In this document: positions 26,560 through 34,614 of the stretch, in pieces | Numbering within the stretch: the stretch's first letter is position 1 | Layout: each line of letters begins with the position of its first letter | NCBI GenBank assembly: GCA_934102055.1 | Contig: CAKOSE010000001.1 | Location: forward strand, 62,001-126,000 | Direction of reading: 5' to 3' | DNA: 64,000 nucleotides | Source: an uncultured Bacilli bacterium | Lineage (GTDB): Bacteria > Bacillota_I > Bacilli_A > RF39 > UBA660 | The notes under the pieces: generated by a model | The model's input: the letters and a program-made list of their open reading frames with translations, nothing else | Told to the model about the DNA's origin: nothing | Databases searched by the model: none | Translations under genes and position numbers: made by a program

Positions 26560-27729
26560 ATGAAATTTAAAAGAGTATTTTTAATAGTTCTTGATTCACT
26601 TGGAGTAGGGGAAGCTCTTGATGCTTCTAATTATAATGATGAAGGAGCATGCACTCTTGGACATATTAACCAAGTAAATGAGCTTTTTATTCCTAATTTG
26701 AAAAAACTTGGTTTTTTAAATACAATAGATATGAGTGCGAATGATGAAACTGAAGGATATTATACTATAGCTAGGCCTACAAATAAAGGGAAGGACACGT
26801 TATGTGGACACTATGAAATTATGGGTGTACGTTGTAACTATGCTTTTCCTACTTTTCCTAATGGTTTCCCTTCACAATTAATTGACGAAATAGAAAGATT
26901 AACTGGAAGAAAAGTAATTGGAAATGTTAGTGCAAGTGGTACAGAAATTATAAAAGAATTAGGTGAAAGACAACTACAAACAGGAGAACTTATTATCTAC
27001 ACTTCTGGAGATTCCGTTTTACAGGTTGCAGCCCATGAAAGTGTTATTTCTCTTGAAGAATTATATAAAATATGTGAAATTATAAGAAAAATCACTAGCA
27101 TGAAGGATGAATGGAGAGTAGGGAGAGTGATTGCTAGACCATTTAAAGGAAAAGCAAAAGATGATTTTATAAGGACAAGCAATCGTAAAGATTTTTCGAT
27201 GGATCCACCTTCAAAATCTGTGTTAGAAAAATTAGAAGAAAGAAAACTCAGTGTTATTGGTATAGGGAAGATATATGATATCTTTAATGGAAAAGGAATT
27301 ACAAAAAAGGTGAGAACTGCTAATAATAAAGATGGTGTTGATAAATTACTTGATATTATGGATAAAAAATTTACTGGAATATGTTTTGCTAATTTAAATG
27401 ATTTTGATACATTGTACGGACATAGAAGAGATGTTGAGGGTTATGCTAGGGCAATTGAAGAACTTGATGTTGAAATACCGATGATATTAAATAAATTGAA
27501 TAATGATGATTTATTGATTATTACTGCGGATCATGGAAATGATCCTACATTTAGGGGAACAGATCATACTAGAGAAAATACTCCGGTGCTAATTTATAGT
27601 AGAGTATTTAAGGAACCAAAAATGCTTCCAATTATGAATACTTTTGCAGATATAGGAGCAACAATTGCAGATAACTTTGAAGTTGATATGCCTATGATTG
27701 GAACTAGTTATTTGAAAAAATTAAAATGA
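26560..27729 (+). CDS. deoB: Phosphopentomutase DeoB
   Basis: 389 aa. Alkaline phosphatase superfamily metal motifs: VLDSLGVGE near the N-terminus, then TADHGNDPTFRGTDHTREN near the C-terminus. The central cap domain has SGDSVLQVAAHE and CEIIRKI. It converts ribose-1-phosphate (or deoxyribose-1-P) to the 5-phosphate in nucleoside salvage. It lies directly behind xerD and before a DUF4352 gene. Confidence 0.97.
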   Translation: MKFKRVFLIVLDSLGVGEALDASNYNDEGACTLGHINQVNELFIPNLKKLGFLNTIDMSANDETEGYYTIARPTNKGKDTLCGHYEIMGVRCNYAFPTFPNGFPSQLIDEIERLTGRKVIGNVSASGTEIIKELGERQLQTGELIIYTSGDSVLQVAAHESVISLEELYKICEIIRKITSMKDEWRVGRVIARPFKGKAKDDFIRTSNRKDFSMDPPSKSVLEKLEERKLSVIGIGKIYDIFNGKGITKKVRTANNKDGVDKLLDIMDKKFTGICFANLNDFDTLYGHRRDVEGYARAIEELDVEIPMILNKLNNDDLLIITADHGNDPTFRGTDHTRENTPVLIYSRVFKEPKMLPIMNTFADIGATIADNFEVDMPMIGTSYLKKLK

Positions 27730-27748
27730 TAAAGAAAGAAGGTGTTAT

Positions 27749-28270
27749 ATGAAAAAAGATAATAGTAAAAAAGTAAAACTAATTGTAATAATAGGAATAA
27801 TACTAATTGCAACAGCTATATTTTCTTTCATGGTAAAAAGTGACAATACTTATGTACTAAAAAGTGAATACAATATGGGGGAAATGGGTTACCTTGATGA
27901 TATAGAGGTTACTCTAAAAGATGCGACTTATATAAATAAAGGAACTGGTATAGAAGTAACATTTAGAATAACTAATAAAAGGGATAATACCATTACTATA
28001 ACACCAGATGATTATTTTGTTTTTTACGATATAAATAAAGTTCAAATTCCAAATAAATATTCAAATGATAAAAATATCATAAAAAAAGATGAAACTATAG
28101 ATTATAAATTGCAATATGATGTAACTAAAAAAGAACTGTATGAAATTTATTTTTATTCTCAAGTTGTGGAAAATAATATTAAATTCAGTTTTAAATCAAG
28201 CAATATAAACAATAATGAATTATCAAATGAAACGATTAATAAAGAAGAAAAAACTATGAATCAAGAGTAA
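27749..28270 (+). CDS. DUF4352-type anchored protein
   Basis: 173 aa. A basic N-terminus is followed by a single hydrophobic segment (residues ~10-28), without a lipobox, so it is a signal-anchored extracytoplasmic protein. The domain after residue 40 has the immunoglobulin-like pattern of DUF4352: IEVTLKDATYINKGTGIEVTF and then RDNTITITPDDYFVFYD. The C-terminal ~25 residues are Asn/Glu-rich and disordered. Function unknown. It is 19 bases after deoB with AAGAAGG before the ATG, so it may be cotranscribed with it. Confidence 0.7.
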   Translation: MKKDNSKKVKLIVIIGIILIATAIFSFMVKSDNTYVLKSEYNMGEMGYLDDIEVTLKDATYINKGTGIEVTFRITNKRDNTITITPDDYFVFYDINKVQIPNKYSNDKNIIKKDETIDYKLQYDVTKKELYEIYFYSQVVENNIKFSFKSSNINNNELSNETINKEEKTMNQE

Positions 28271-28716
28271 ACGAGATAATGTTTGCTTTTGATTTTTTTT
28301 TATGTATTTTTTAAATGGAAATTATACAAGTTAACATAATATCAATTATAGGAAGTAAAGTGTAGTAAGAAATATTTTGAAATTTTTTGTGTAATTGTTT
28401 GAATATTGTTCTGTGGTTATATTATTTTTATTATTTTATTAATTAATGGATTTATATTTAAGAATGTTGATTTAAATTTAAAATTATCCTTATTCTCTTT
28501 TAAGAAGGATTCATATTTTAATAATGATTTTGGTATTAATTAATGAGCTTAACAAGCTTGTTTTTTGGGTTTGTTTGGTCCTTGTGAATTAACTCGAATT
28601 AATTTGAGACATATAATTATATTATTTTTACTGTCTCGATTTAAATTATGAGCCTAATTCTTTTTTAGTTAGTGCTCCCCTTTTTGTGTAATTGAATAAA
28701 ATAGGGGGCTTGAATG
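28271..28716. other. Intergenic region with inverted repeats
   Basis: About 445 bases without a convincing gene. It holds several structures: an exact palindrome AACAAGCTTGTT (near 28550-28561) followed by T's, a near-palindrome CTCGAATTAATTTGAG (28593-28608), and a long imperfect hairpin, AATTAATTTGAGACA (28597-28611) with TGTCTCGATTTAAATT (28632-28647). TATTAATTAATG occurs twice, about 100 bases apart. Some of these are probably terminators for deoB and the DUF4352 gene. A structured RNA cannot be excluded. Confidence 0.5.
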
Positions 28717-28751
28717 AAAAAAAATCTTATAGATGATATAGTCTATAAGAT
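28717..28751 (-). terminator. Terminator of the HTH gene
   Basis: ATCTTATAGA (28724-28733) pairs perfectly with TCTATAAGAT (28742-28751). Read on the minus strand it is followed by seven T's (complement of 28717-28723). Confidence 0.85.
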
Positions 28752-29518
28752 TACATTTTACGAGACATGATTTCTGCTATTTTTTCGAATACTTCTTTAG
28801 CATTATTTTCACTGACACAACTGTATCCTAATTCTTTTAAAGCTTGTTGTTTAAAATGAGTTAGTTCTTGTGTTCTGCTTAATTTATCTTCTTTTTTTTG
28901 TTCTATACGTTTTTCCCATTTTTTGTGAGATTCTGAAACTTTTGAACGTGATGCATTTCCGGTTGTAAATAGGGTTTCCGCAGAATAGTAAATTCCTTCA
29001 TAGATATATTGTTTATCTTCATCATATATGTATTCGGAAACTGGGATTTGTGTGGTTGATTTAGCCATATATGCTAAGAAGTATTTAAGTTCTTCGATTT
29101 GTTCCATATTTTGTAAAAACATAAGTAAATATCTTAAAGTATGATATGATATTTCATCTTCATCATTTAACAATTTATCTTTTAATAAGGTTATAATATC
29201 TGCTAAAACAGTTTGTTCTTTTTTATTTAATCCTCTTAAATCTGATATAGATTCCCTATTGGTTGAATCTATTATTCCATCGTTTATGCGTGATTCTAAT
29301 AATTCTATATATGTATCGTTTACTTTTATATTTTTTAAATCCCCTTCTCTATCCACTCCAAAAAGCATTAGTAGTTTATTTTGTTTGTCTTTTGGTAAGT
29401 CTTCGATTTTTTCTAGTGCTAAATAATTATATAACATTTGTCTAGAAACTCCTAAAAATTTTGCTATACTTACTTTTGATATATTAGCTTCATTTATAAT
29501 TCTACTAGCTTCTTTCAT
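28751..29518 (-). CDS. HTH-domain protein of unknown function
   Basis: 255 aa from the ATG at 29518, which has AGGAGATGG upstream. The N-terminus (NISKVSIAKFLGVSRQMLYNYLA) is a helix-turn-helix of the Cro/resolvase style. The following ~200 residues are helical, with a LLKDKLLNDEDEISYHTLRYLLMFLQ core and a charged tail. It is probably a DNA-binding regulator, with no named family. The promoter has two overlapping TTGACA elements. A longer reading frame starting inside mnmA is rejected because it would begin upstream of that promoter. Confidence 0.7.
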   Translation of the reverse strand: MKEASRIINEANISKVSIAKFLGVSRQMLYNYLALEKIEDLPKDKQNKLLMLFGVDREGDLKNIKVNDTYIELLESRINDGIIDSTNRESISDLRGLNKKEQTVLADIITLLKDKLLNDEDEISYHTLRYLLMFLQNMEQIEELKYFLAYMAKSTTQIPVSEYIYDEDKQYIYEGIYYSAETLFTTGNASRSKVSESHKKWEKRIEQKKEDKLSRTQELTHFKQQALKELGYSCVSENNAKEVFEKIAEIMSRKM

Positions 29519-29540
29519 GTTATAACCATCTCCTACTATA

Positions 29541-29568
29541 ATTGTATCATAAGTGTCAAGAATGTCAA
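29541..29568 (-). promoter_or_regulatory. Promoter of the HTH gene
   Basis: On the minus strand TTGACA (29563-29568), 16-base spacer, TACAAT (29541-29546) preceded by TGA. A second TTGACA lies at 29554-29559, giving a 9-base tandem repeat that could bind a regulator, possibly the HTH protein itself. Confidence 0.65.
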
Positions 29569-29589
29569 GTGTAAACCATGTAAAGTTAT

Positions 29590-30696
29590 TTAAAGTAAAT
29601 ACCAAAGTTTTTTATTATCTTTTCTTACTTCTTTAATTATCCCGCTTCCTATACATCTGTCTTCTAAATATAGAGCACATACTTGTCCTGGTGTGACGCT
29701 TTTTACTTCATTATATTTAACAAGAATTTCATCATTATTTAAATACTCTAAGCTAACAGAAATATCTTTGCTACGGTATCTAAATTTAGCATTACAATTT
29801 TTAATTTTTTCTTTTGTATTGAGAACTAAATTGTCTATTATACAACTGTCAGAATATAAATATTTATTATTTTCTCCTTCACAAACATACAATATGTTTT
29901 TATTTAGATTTTTTCCTACAACAAATAATTTATCTTTTGTACCACCGATATTTAGTCCTTTTCTTTGACCAATTGTATAATGCATTAAACCAATATGATT
30001 TCCTATTTCTTTATTAGTTTCAATATTTATTATTTTTCCTTCTTTATTAGGTAAATAGTTTGATAAGAATTTTTTAAAGTTTCTTTCTCCAATGAAACAT
30101 ATACCTGTGGAATCTTTTTTGTCTTTTGTTATTAAATCATATTTTTTAGCAATTTCTCTTACTTCGGTTTTTTTTAAATTTCCAATAGGAAATAAGACAT
30201 TTTCTAATTGTTTATTAGTAAGTTGTGCTAAGAAATAAGTTTGATCTTTATTGTCGTCTGTAGCTTTATATAGATTTCCATTTTTCATTTTTGCATAATG
30301 TCCAGTTGCAATATAATCTGCACCATATTTTTTGGCTTCTTTTATGAATAAATCAAATTTTATATATTTATTGCACATGACGTCAGGATTTGGAGTTCTT
30401 CCCTTTTTTAGTTCCTCTAAAAAGTATGTAAAAACATAATCCCAGTACTCTTTTACAAAATCAACTCTATGTAATTTAACTCCTAGCTTATCACAAACCT
30501 TTTTAGCATCATTGTAATCTTGTTCTTGCGTACAAATATCGTTTTCTAATGTGGGATTACCTTTAATATCATTATTTACTAAGCTATCCCAGTTTCTCAT
30601 AAATAATCCTTCGACTTCATATCCTTGATTTTTCAAAAGCACGAGTGCTACAGATGAGTCAACTCCTCCAGAAACTCCGACTATTACTTTTTTCAT
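29590..30696 (-). CDS. mnmA: tRNA 2-thiouridylase MnmA
   Basis: 368 aa. PP-loop GVSGGVDSS (residues 7-15), first catalytic Cys in NPDVMCNKYIKF, second in DSTGICFIGERNF, tRNA-binding ATGHYAK and the C-terminal beta-barrel. MnmA puts sulfur on U34 of tRNA-Lys, -Glu and -Gln, taking it from a persulfide relay. A TGATATAAT extended -10 lies shortly upstream, between it and spoIIM. No cysteine desulfurase is adjacent. Confidence 0.97.
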   Translation of the reverse strand: MKKVIVGVSGGVDSSVALVLLKNQGYEVEGLFMRNWDSLVNNDIKGNPTLENDICTQEQDYNDAKKVCDKLGVKLHRVDFVKEYWDYVFTYFLEELKKGRTPNPDVMCNKYIKFDLFIKEAKKYGADYIATGHYAKMKNGNLYKATDDNKDQTYFLAQLTNKQLENVLFPIGNLKKTEVREIAKKYDLITKDKKDSTGICFIGERNFKKFLSNYLPNKEGKIINIETNKEIGNHIGLMHYTIGQRKGLNIGGTKDKLFVVGKNLNKNILYVCEGENNKYLYSDSCIIDNLVLNTKEKIKNCNAKFRYRSKDISVSLEYLNNDEILVKYNEVKSVTPGQVCALYLEDRCIGSGIIKEVRKDNKKLWYLL

Positions 30697-30732
30697 ATTA
30701 CCACCAACTTCGGTTTATATTATATCATAAAG

Positions 30733-31371
30733 TTAACATCTTGTAAAAAGTTTAATCAGCATAGGATCTATAAATACTTTTGCCAAGGATATTACTATTA
30801 CAAAAATAAAAGCAACAATTAAAATTTTTATATATTTTTCTATTTCTTTTTTTATATTTATTTCTTGTTTAGAGAAGCAAACAAGTATTATTTTATAAGA
30901 TATTTTGATAGCTAAGAATGTTATTATAAATAGCATAACTAAATAACAGGCTTTTGATAAAAATAAATAACATATACTAGCTATTATTCCTTTTATACTA
31001 TAAATATTAAAGATACTAGCGAGTGCTAATCCTATACTGAAAATTTCACAAAAATAAATGAAAATACATGCAAGAACTCCTATTACACTTATGCCTAATA
31101 TCCATATTAAAAATATGTTATAGGTATTACTTAAAATATTTTTTTTGATTTCATTTAAATAGTTTATATTGGTTTTTATAGTAAAATAATTATTTATAGA
31201 AGAGTTAACTGTTTCTTTATCTGCTGATGACATAAGATAATAAAAGATTATTCCTATTATTAAAGTAATGATAGAAAATGATATAATAAATAAGAATAGA
31301 TTTTTTGATGTTAGTTTTATTTTATTTAATTTTATTCTTTTGAAATTTTTATTTTTTAAATTCATTTTCAT
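30733..31371 (-). CDS. spoIIM: Stage II sporulation protein M-like
   Basis: 212 aa with about five transmembrane helices. The second helix region (NIFLIWILGISVIGVLACIFIYFCEIFSIGLAL) matches the SpoIIM/DUF95 core, where N...F.....G....G and a F..GF..G pattern recur. Length equals that of SpoIIM. In Bacillus SpoIIM anchors the SpoIID-P peptidoglycan hydrolases that drive engulfment. SpoIID and SpoIIP are not in the window, and DUF95 proteins also occur in non-sporeformers, so the role is uncertain. GGTGATACT precedes the ATG. Confidence 0.75.
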   Translation of the reverse strand: MKMNLKNKNFKRIKLNKIKLTSKNLFLFIISFSIITLIIGIIFYYLMSSADKETVNSSINNYFTIKTNINYLNEIKKNILSNTYNIFLIWILGISVIGVLACIFIYFCEIFSIGLALASIFNIYSIKGIIASICYLFLSKACYLVMLFIITFLAIKISYKIILVCFSKQEINIKKEIEKYIKILIVAFIFVIVISLAKVFIDPMLIKLFTRC

Positions 31372-31444
31372 AGTATCACCACTAAATTATATTTGTTATT
31401 TGTTATAAATAATATTATTTTGATACTACAATTTTCTAGTAATA

Positions 31445-31473
31445 TTGACTAGTTTTTCTCTATTTGATATAAT
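31445..31473 (+). promoter_or_regulatory. Consensus extended -10 promoter
   Basis: TTGACT (31445-31450), 17-base spacer, TATAAT (31468-31473) preceded by TGA. It drives the 31-residue gene at 31496 and probably the UPF0316 gene. Confidence 0.8.
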
Positions 31474-31495
31474 TAACTCATCTGGAGGGATAGAT

Positions 31496-31591
31496 GTGAA
31501 TAAAAAATTTCAAAAAATAGTTATATTTATTATGTTATTTGGACTTCTTGGTTCATCTTTAGCAGTTTCTATATTATATTTACTTGGATAA
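31496..31591 (+). CDS. Small membrane protein, DUF4044-like
   Basis: 31 residues. GTG start with GGAGG 7 bases upstream and a consensus promoter 23 bases before. The protein is one transmembrane helix: a basic NKKFQKIV start, then IMLFGLLGSSLAVSILYLL. Size and the K-F-x-K-I...M-x-x-x-G-S pattern recall the DUF4044 family of tiny Firmicute membrane proteins. The function is unknown. An overlapping ATG at 31494 runs straight into TGA and is not used. Confidence 0.65.
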   Translation: MNKKFQKIVIFIMLFGLLGSSLAVSILYLLG

Positions 31592-31635
31592 TTATTATTT
31601 TCAAAAAATATGTTCATACTAATTATGGTGATTGT

Positions 31636-32157
31636 ATGAGCATTTTATTTTTATGCATTAAAATTTTTTTTACTAGGATTATTGATGTTACTTTAGGGAC
31701 TCTTAGGACTATTATTACTATTAAGGATAAGGATTTGTTAGCGAGTGTTATAGGTTTTTTTGAGGTGCTTGTTTGGTTTTTTGTTGCAAAAGAGGCACTT
31801 GATTCATCATCTGGGGGTGTTCTTATTGGTATTTGTTATGCATTAGGTTTTGCATGTGGTACATATATTGGAGGTATACTTTCTAAGAAGATATTAAAAG
31901 GTAATTTAACTGTTCAGGTAATTACTACTAAGGCTACTCCGTTATGGCTTTCAACGTTAAGAGAAGCTGGTTTTGCTGTTTCAGTAATGGATATAAATCA
32001 AAGGAAAGATAAGCCTGATAAATATATGTTTTTTATAGAGATAAATAAGAATGACTTTAATAAGTTATATAGAATTATTAAAAAGTTTGATCAGGAAGCA
32101 TTTATAGTGGTAAATGAAAGTAAAACTGTTATAAATGGATATTTTCAAAGTAAGTAG
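31636..32157 (+). CDS. UPF0316 (DUF5698/DUF2179) membrane protein
   Basis: 173 aa, the family size. Three N-terminal helices with the hallmark RIIDVTLGTLRTIITIKDKDLLA and FFEVLVWFFV, and GFACGTYIGG closing the membrane part. The last ~80 residues are a DUF2179-type cytosolic alpha/beta domain (VQVITTKA...LREAGFAVSVMD). DUF2179 domains are thought to bind small ligands, but none is known for this family. It follows the 31-residue gene by 44 bases. Confidence 0.9.
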   Translation: MSILFLCIKIFFTRIIDVTLGTLRTIITIKDKDLLASVIGFFEVLVWFFVAKEALDSSSGGVLIGICYALGFACGTYIGGILSKKILKGNLTVQVITTKATPLWLSTLREAGFAVSVMDINQRKDKPDKYMFFIEINKNDFNKLYRIIKKFDQEAFIVVNESKTVINGYFQSK

Positions 32158-32192
32158 AAATAACATTCGATAAAAGAGTTACAATTAAATAT

Positions 32193-32245
32193 AAAAAGAG
32201 AGAGGTTATTTTTTTTGTTTTTAACTACTCTACTCTTTTTTATTT
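32193..32245. terminator. Bidirectional terminator
   Basis: AAAAAGAGAGAGGTTA (32193-32208) pairs with TAACTACTCTACTCTTTTT (32222-32240) with two small bulges, T-rich on both outer sides, between the UPF0316 gene and the convergent histidine kinase. Confidence 0.75.
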
Positions 32246-33636
32246 TTGCTAATAATTTTACATTTGAAATAAAAGCATGTTCCTTTGTTGGGAGAGGAAT
32301 CTATTCCATATTTAAATTTGTGATCTTCTAGTATTTCTTTTACTATTGAAAGCCCTAATCCTGTTCCTACGACTGTTCTTCTATGTCTTTTGTTGATTCT
32401 AAAATATTTATTCCATACTAGTTTTTTATCTTCATCAGAGATTCCTTTTCCTGTATCTATGATATTTATTCTAAGTATTTTATTATTTTCTTCTTGAAAA
32501 GTAATTTTTATTTTTTTATCTTCACCGGTATAATTTATTGCATTATTTATAAGATTATATATAACTCTTTCTATTGATTTTCTGTCTGCAGATATGACAT
32601 AGTTTTCTGTTTCATTAAATTCAAAAATATAACCATCATTTTTATAAATTGCAAATCTTTCAAGTATTGTTTCTATTTCTTCTTTAATATTTATATTTTC
32701 AAGTTTTAGTTCTTGTTTGTTGTTTTCGAGTTTGGAAAGAAGTAATATATCGTTTACTAACATATTAAGGCGTTCTGCTTCATCTATAATGATATTGAGA
32801 TCTCTTTCTCTTTTTTCTTTGTTGTTATAGTTTAAATCTCTAGCAGATGCTGCATAAGCTTCGATCATTGTAAGTGGGGTTTTTAAATCGTGACTTACAT
32901 TTGCTAAGAATTCTTTTCTAAGTTCTTCTGTTTTGCTAAGTTCTTTTGCGGCATCATTAAGTGTATCAGCAAGTTCTTTTAATTCTAGCACTTCTGTTTC
33001 GCATAAAAACTTAATGTTTGTATTTTTATTTGCTAGTTTTTTTGCTTCATTGTTTATTTTTACTATTGGATCTGCTATTCTTCTTGCAAAATAATAAGAT
33101 ATTATAAAAGATAAAAATAGTAGTATAAATGTTACGTATAGGAATTGTCCTTTTAAAAGGCTTATACTTTTGTCCATAGGTTCAAGAGAAGAATTGGCAA
33201 AAACATAAATATCATTGTTTAGTTTTTTTCCATAAACAAGGGATTTGTTATTGTATCTGGTGTTTATAAATTCAACTTTTAAATATTTTTTATTACTATT
33301 AATAAAGTTGTTTGTTATTACTGATAAAGCTCTATTATCCTTGCCTGCACAATGTTTATAATTGTCAGAATAAAAAACTAGTTTATCTTTGCTTATTATT
33401 TGAATACATACTTCGTTATCTAAAGATAATTCATTGAAAATTTCAGTTTTATCTTCACTTTGAATATTGTTTTCAATAGAGGATACGGTTTGTTCTAAAT
33501 TTTTTGTTTGACTTATCTTATAATATGTATTGAAAAATACTATTTGAAAGAAATATAAAAAACCTAGCATAATAGAAGAAAATATTAGGAAATATATGAA
33601 TAAATTAGCACGTAGGCTTCTAGTCTTTAATTTCAA
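32230..33636 (-). CDS. Sensor histidine kinase
   Basis: 468 aa. Transmembrane helices at residues ~10-35 and ~162-183 flank an extracytoplasmic sensor domain of ~125 residues. HAMP-like region, then HisKA with phosphoacceptor His249 (VSHDLKTPLT), and HATPase_c with N box (NLINNAINYTG), G1 DTGKGI and G2 GTGLGLSIV. It pairs with the overlapping OmpR-type regulator (17-base overlap). The start is TTG at 33636, the only start that keeps the first helix. GGGG lies upstream. The signal sensed is unknown. Confidence 0.92.
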   Translation of the reverse strand: MKLKTRSLRANLFIYFLIFSSIMLGFLYFFQIVFFNTYYKISQTKNLEQTVSSIENNIQSEDKTEIFNELSLDNEVCIQIISKDKLVFYSDNYKHCAGKDNRALSVITNNFINSNKKYLKVEFINTRYNNKSLVYGKKLNNDIYVFANSSLEPMDKSISLLKGQFLYVTFILLFLSFIISYYFARRIADPIVKINNEAKKLANKNTNIKFLCETEVLELKELADTLNDAAKELSKTEELRKEFLANVSHDLKTPLTMIEAYAASARDLNYNNKEKRERDLNIIIDEAERLNMLVNDILLLSKLENNKQELKLENINIKEEIETILERFAIYKNDGYIFEFNETENYVISADRKSIERVIYNLINNAINYTGEDKKIKITFQEENNKILRINIIDTGKGISDEDKKLVWNKYFRINKRHRRTVVGTGLGLSIVKEILEDHKFKYGIDSSPNKGTCFYFKCKIISKNKKE

Positions 33637-34285
33637 ATTTATACCCCACGGCTCTTACTGTTTTTATAAGATTTCTATATTCTCCTAGATTATTTCTAAG
33701 CATTTTTATATGTGTATCTATTGTTCTATCGTCACCATAAAAATCATAACCCCAAACTTTACTTAGTAATTGTTCTCTTGTAAGGGCAACATTTTTATTA
33801 TCAATAAAGTATGTTAAAAGATTATATTCTTTTGGTGTTAGTAAAATTTCTTTTTCATTGATAAAAACACTATGACCTACTCTATCGACTTTTAAATTTT
33901 TGTAAATGAATTCATCACTATCTTTTTGGTGATTTCTTTTTAAAATTGCTTTTATTCTGGCCATTAATTCTTTGGGAGAAAATGGTTTTGTCATGTAATC
34001 ATCTACTCCTAAGTCGAAACCAAGTAATTTATCTGCTTCTTCACTTCTGGCAGATAGTACAATAGTAGGAATATTTTTTATATCTTTTATTTGTCTATAA
34101 GAAGAATATCCGTCTAGTTTTGGCATCATTAAATCGAGAATTATTATATCATAATCATTTTCCTTTACTTTTTCAATGGCCTCTAAACCGTCTCCGGCTT
34201 CATCAGTTATATAACCGTCGTTGTGACAATAGTCAACAATTATATTTCTTATTAATTCTTCATCATCTACTACTAAAACTTTCAT
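33620..34285 (-). CDS. OmpR-family response regulator
   Basis: 221 aa. Receiver domain with Asp8/Asp9, phosphoacceptor Asp51 (IIILDLMMP), Thr/Ser in VLSARS and Lys in TKPFSPKELMAR. Winged-helix DNA-binding domain follows (LLTPKEYNLLTYFIDN, then DRTIDTHIKMLRNNL). It is the first gene of a two-gene operon with the kinase. An extended -10 (TGATATAAT on the minus strand, 34307-34315) and AAGGAGGT precede the ATG. Target genes are unknown. A cell-envelope role is possible. Confidence 0.95.
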   Translation of the reverse strand: MKVLVVDDEELIRNIIVDYCHNDGYITDEAGDGLEAIEKVKENDYDIIILDLMMPKLDGYSSYRQIKDIKNIPTIVLSARSEEADKLLGFDLGVDDYMTKPFSPKELMARIKAILKRNHQKDSDEFIYKNLKVDRVGHSVFINEKEILLTPKEYNLLTYFIDNKNVALTREQLLSKVWGYDFYGDDRTIDTHIKMLRNNLGEYRNLIKTVRAVGYKFEIKD

Positions 34286-34315
34286 TTGAGTTACCTCCTT
34301 AAAGTAATTATATCA

Positions 34316-34590
34316 CATTATAGAAAAAAGACCTAAAGTCTTTTGGGTTTTTAAAATTGAAAGAGGTAAAGTAAATATATTTGATATGGATTTGGTTTAT
34401 TTTGGTTAAGGTTTGTAATAACATAGGAACAATAAGTTCCTTATAAACTATTGTTTATTATATAAAAAATAAAAGTGAAAACTAATTATAAAAACCTCTT
34501 TCATGTATAATTATAGATAGTGGATATGGTATTTATAAGTTAGAAATGTGAAAATTTAGTGAAAAGATTAGTTTTTTCGTTATAATAATT
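34316..34590. other. Intergenic region with long closing stem
   Basis: No gene is seen. Near the left end AAAAGAC (34326-34332) and GTCTTTT (34338-34344) form a small terminator-like hairpin. TGAAAGAGGT (34358-34367) and ACCTCTTTCA (34494-34503) are perfect 10-bp complements 126 bases apart. Between them lie two further hairpins, GGAAC/GTTCC (34427-34441 region) and ATAAAC/GTTTAT (34443-34458 region). This could be a structured RNA or simply terminators and promoters for the flanking genes. Confidence 0.4.
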
Positions 34591-34614
34591 AAAGAGCAGC
34601 GTTTGCTACTCTTT
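34591..34614 (-). terminator. spoIVB terminator
   Basis: AAAGAG-C-AGC (34591-34600), loop GTTT, GCT-A-CTCTTT (34605-34614). The spoIVB stop codon lies in the stem. The U run on the minus strand is weak. Confidence 0.55.
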
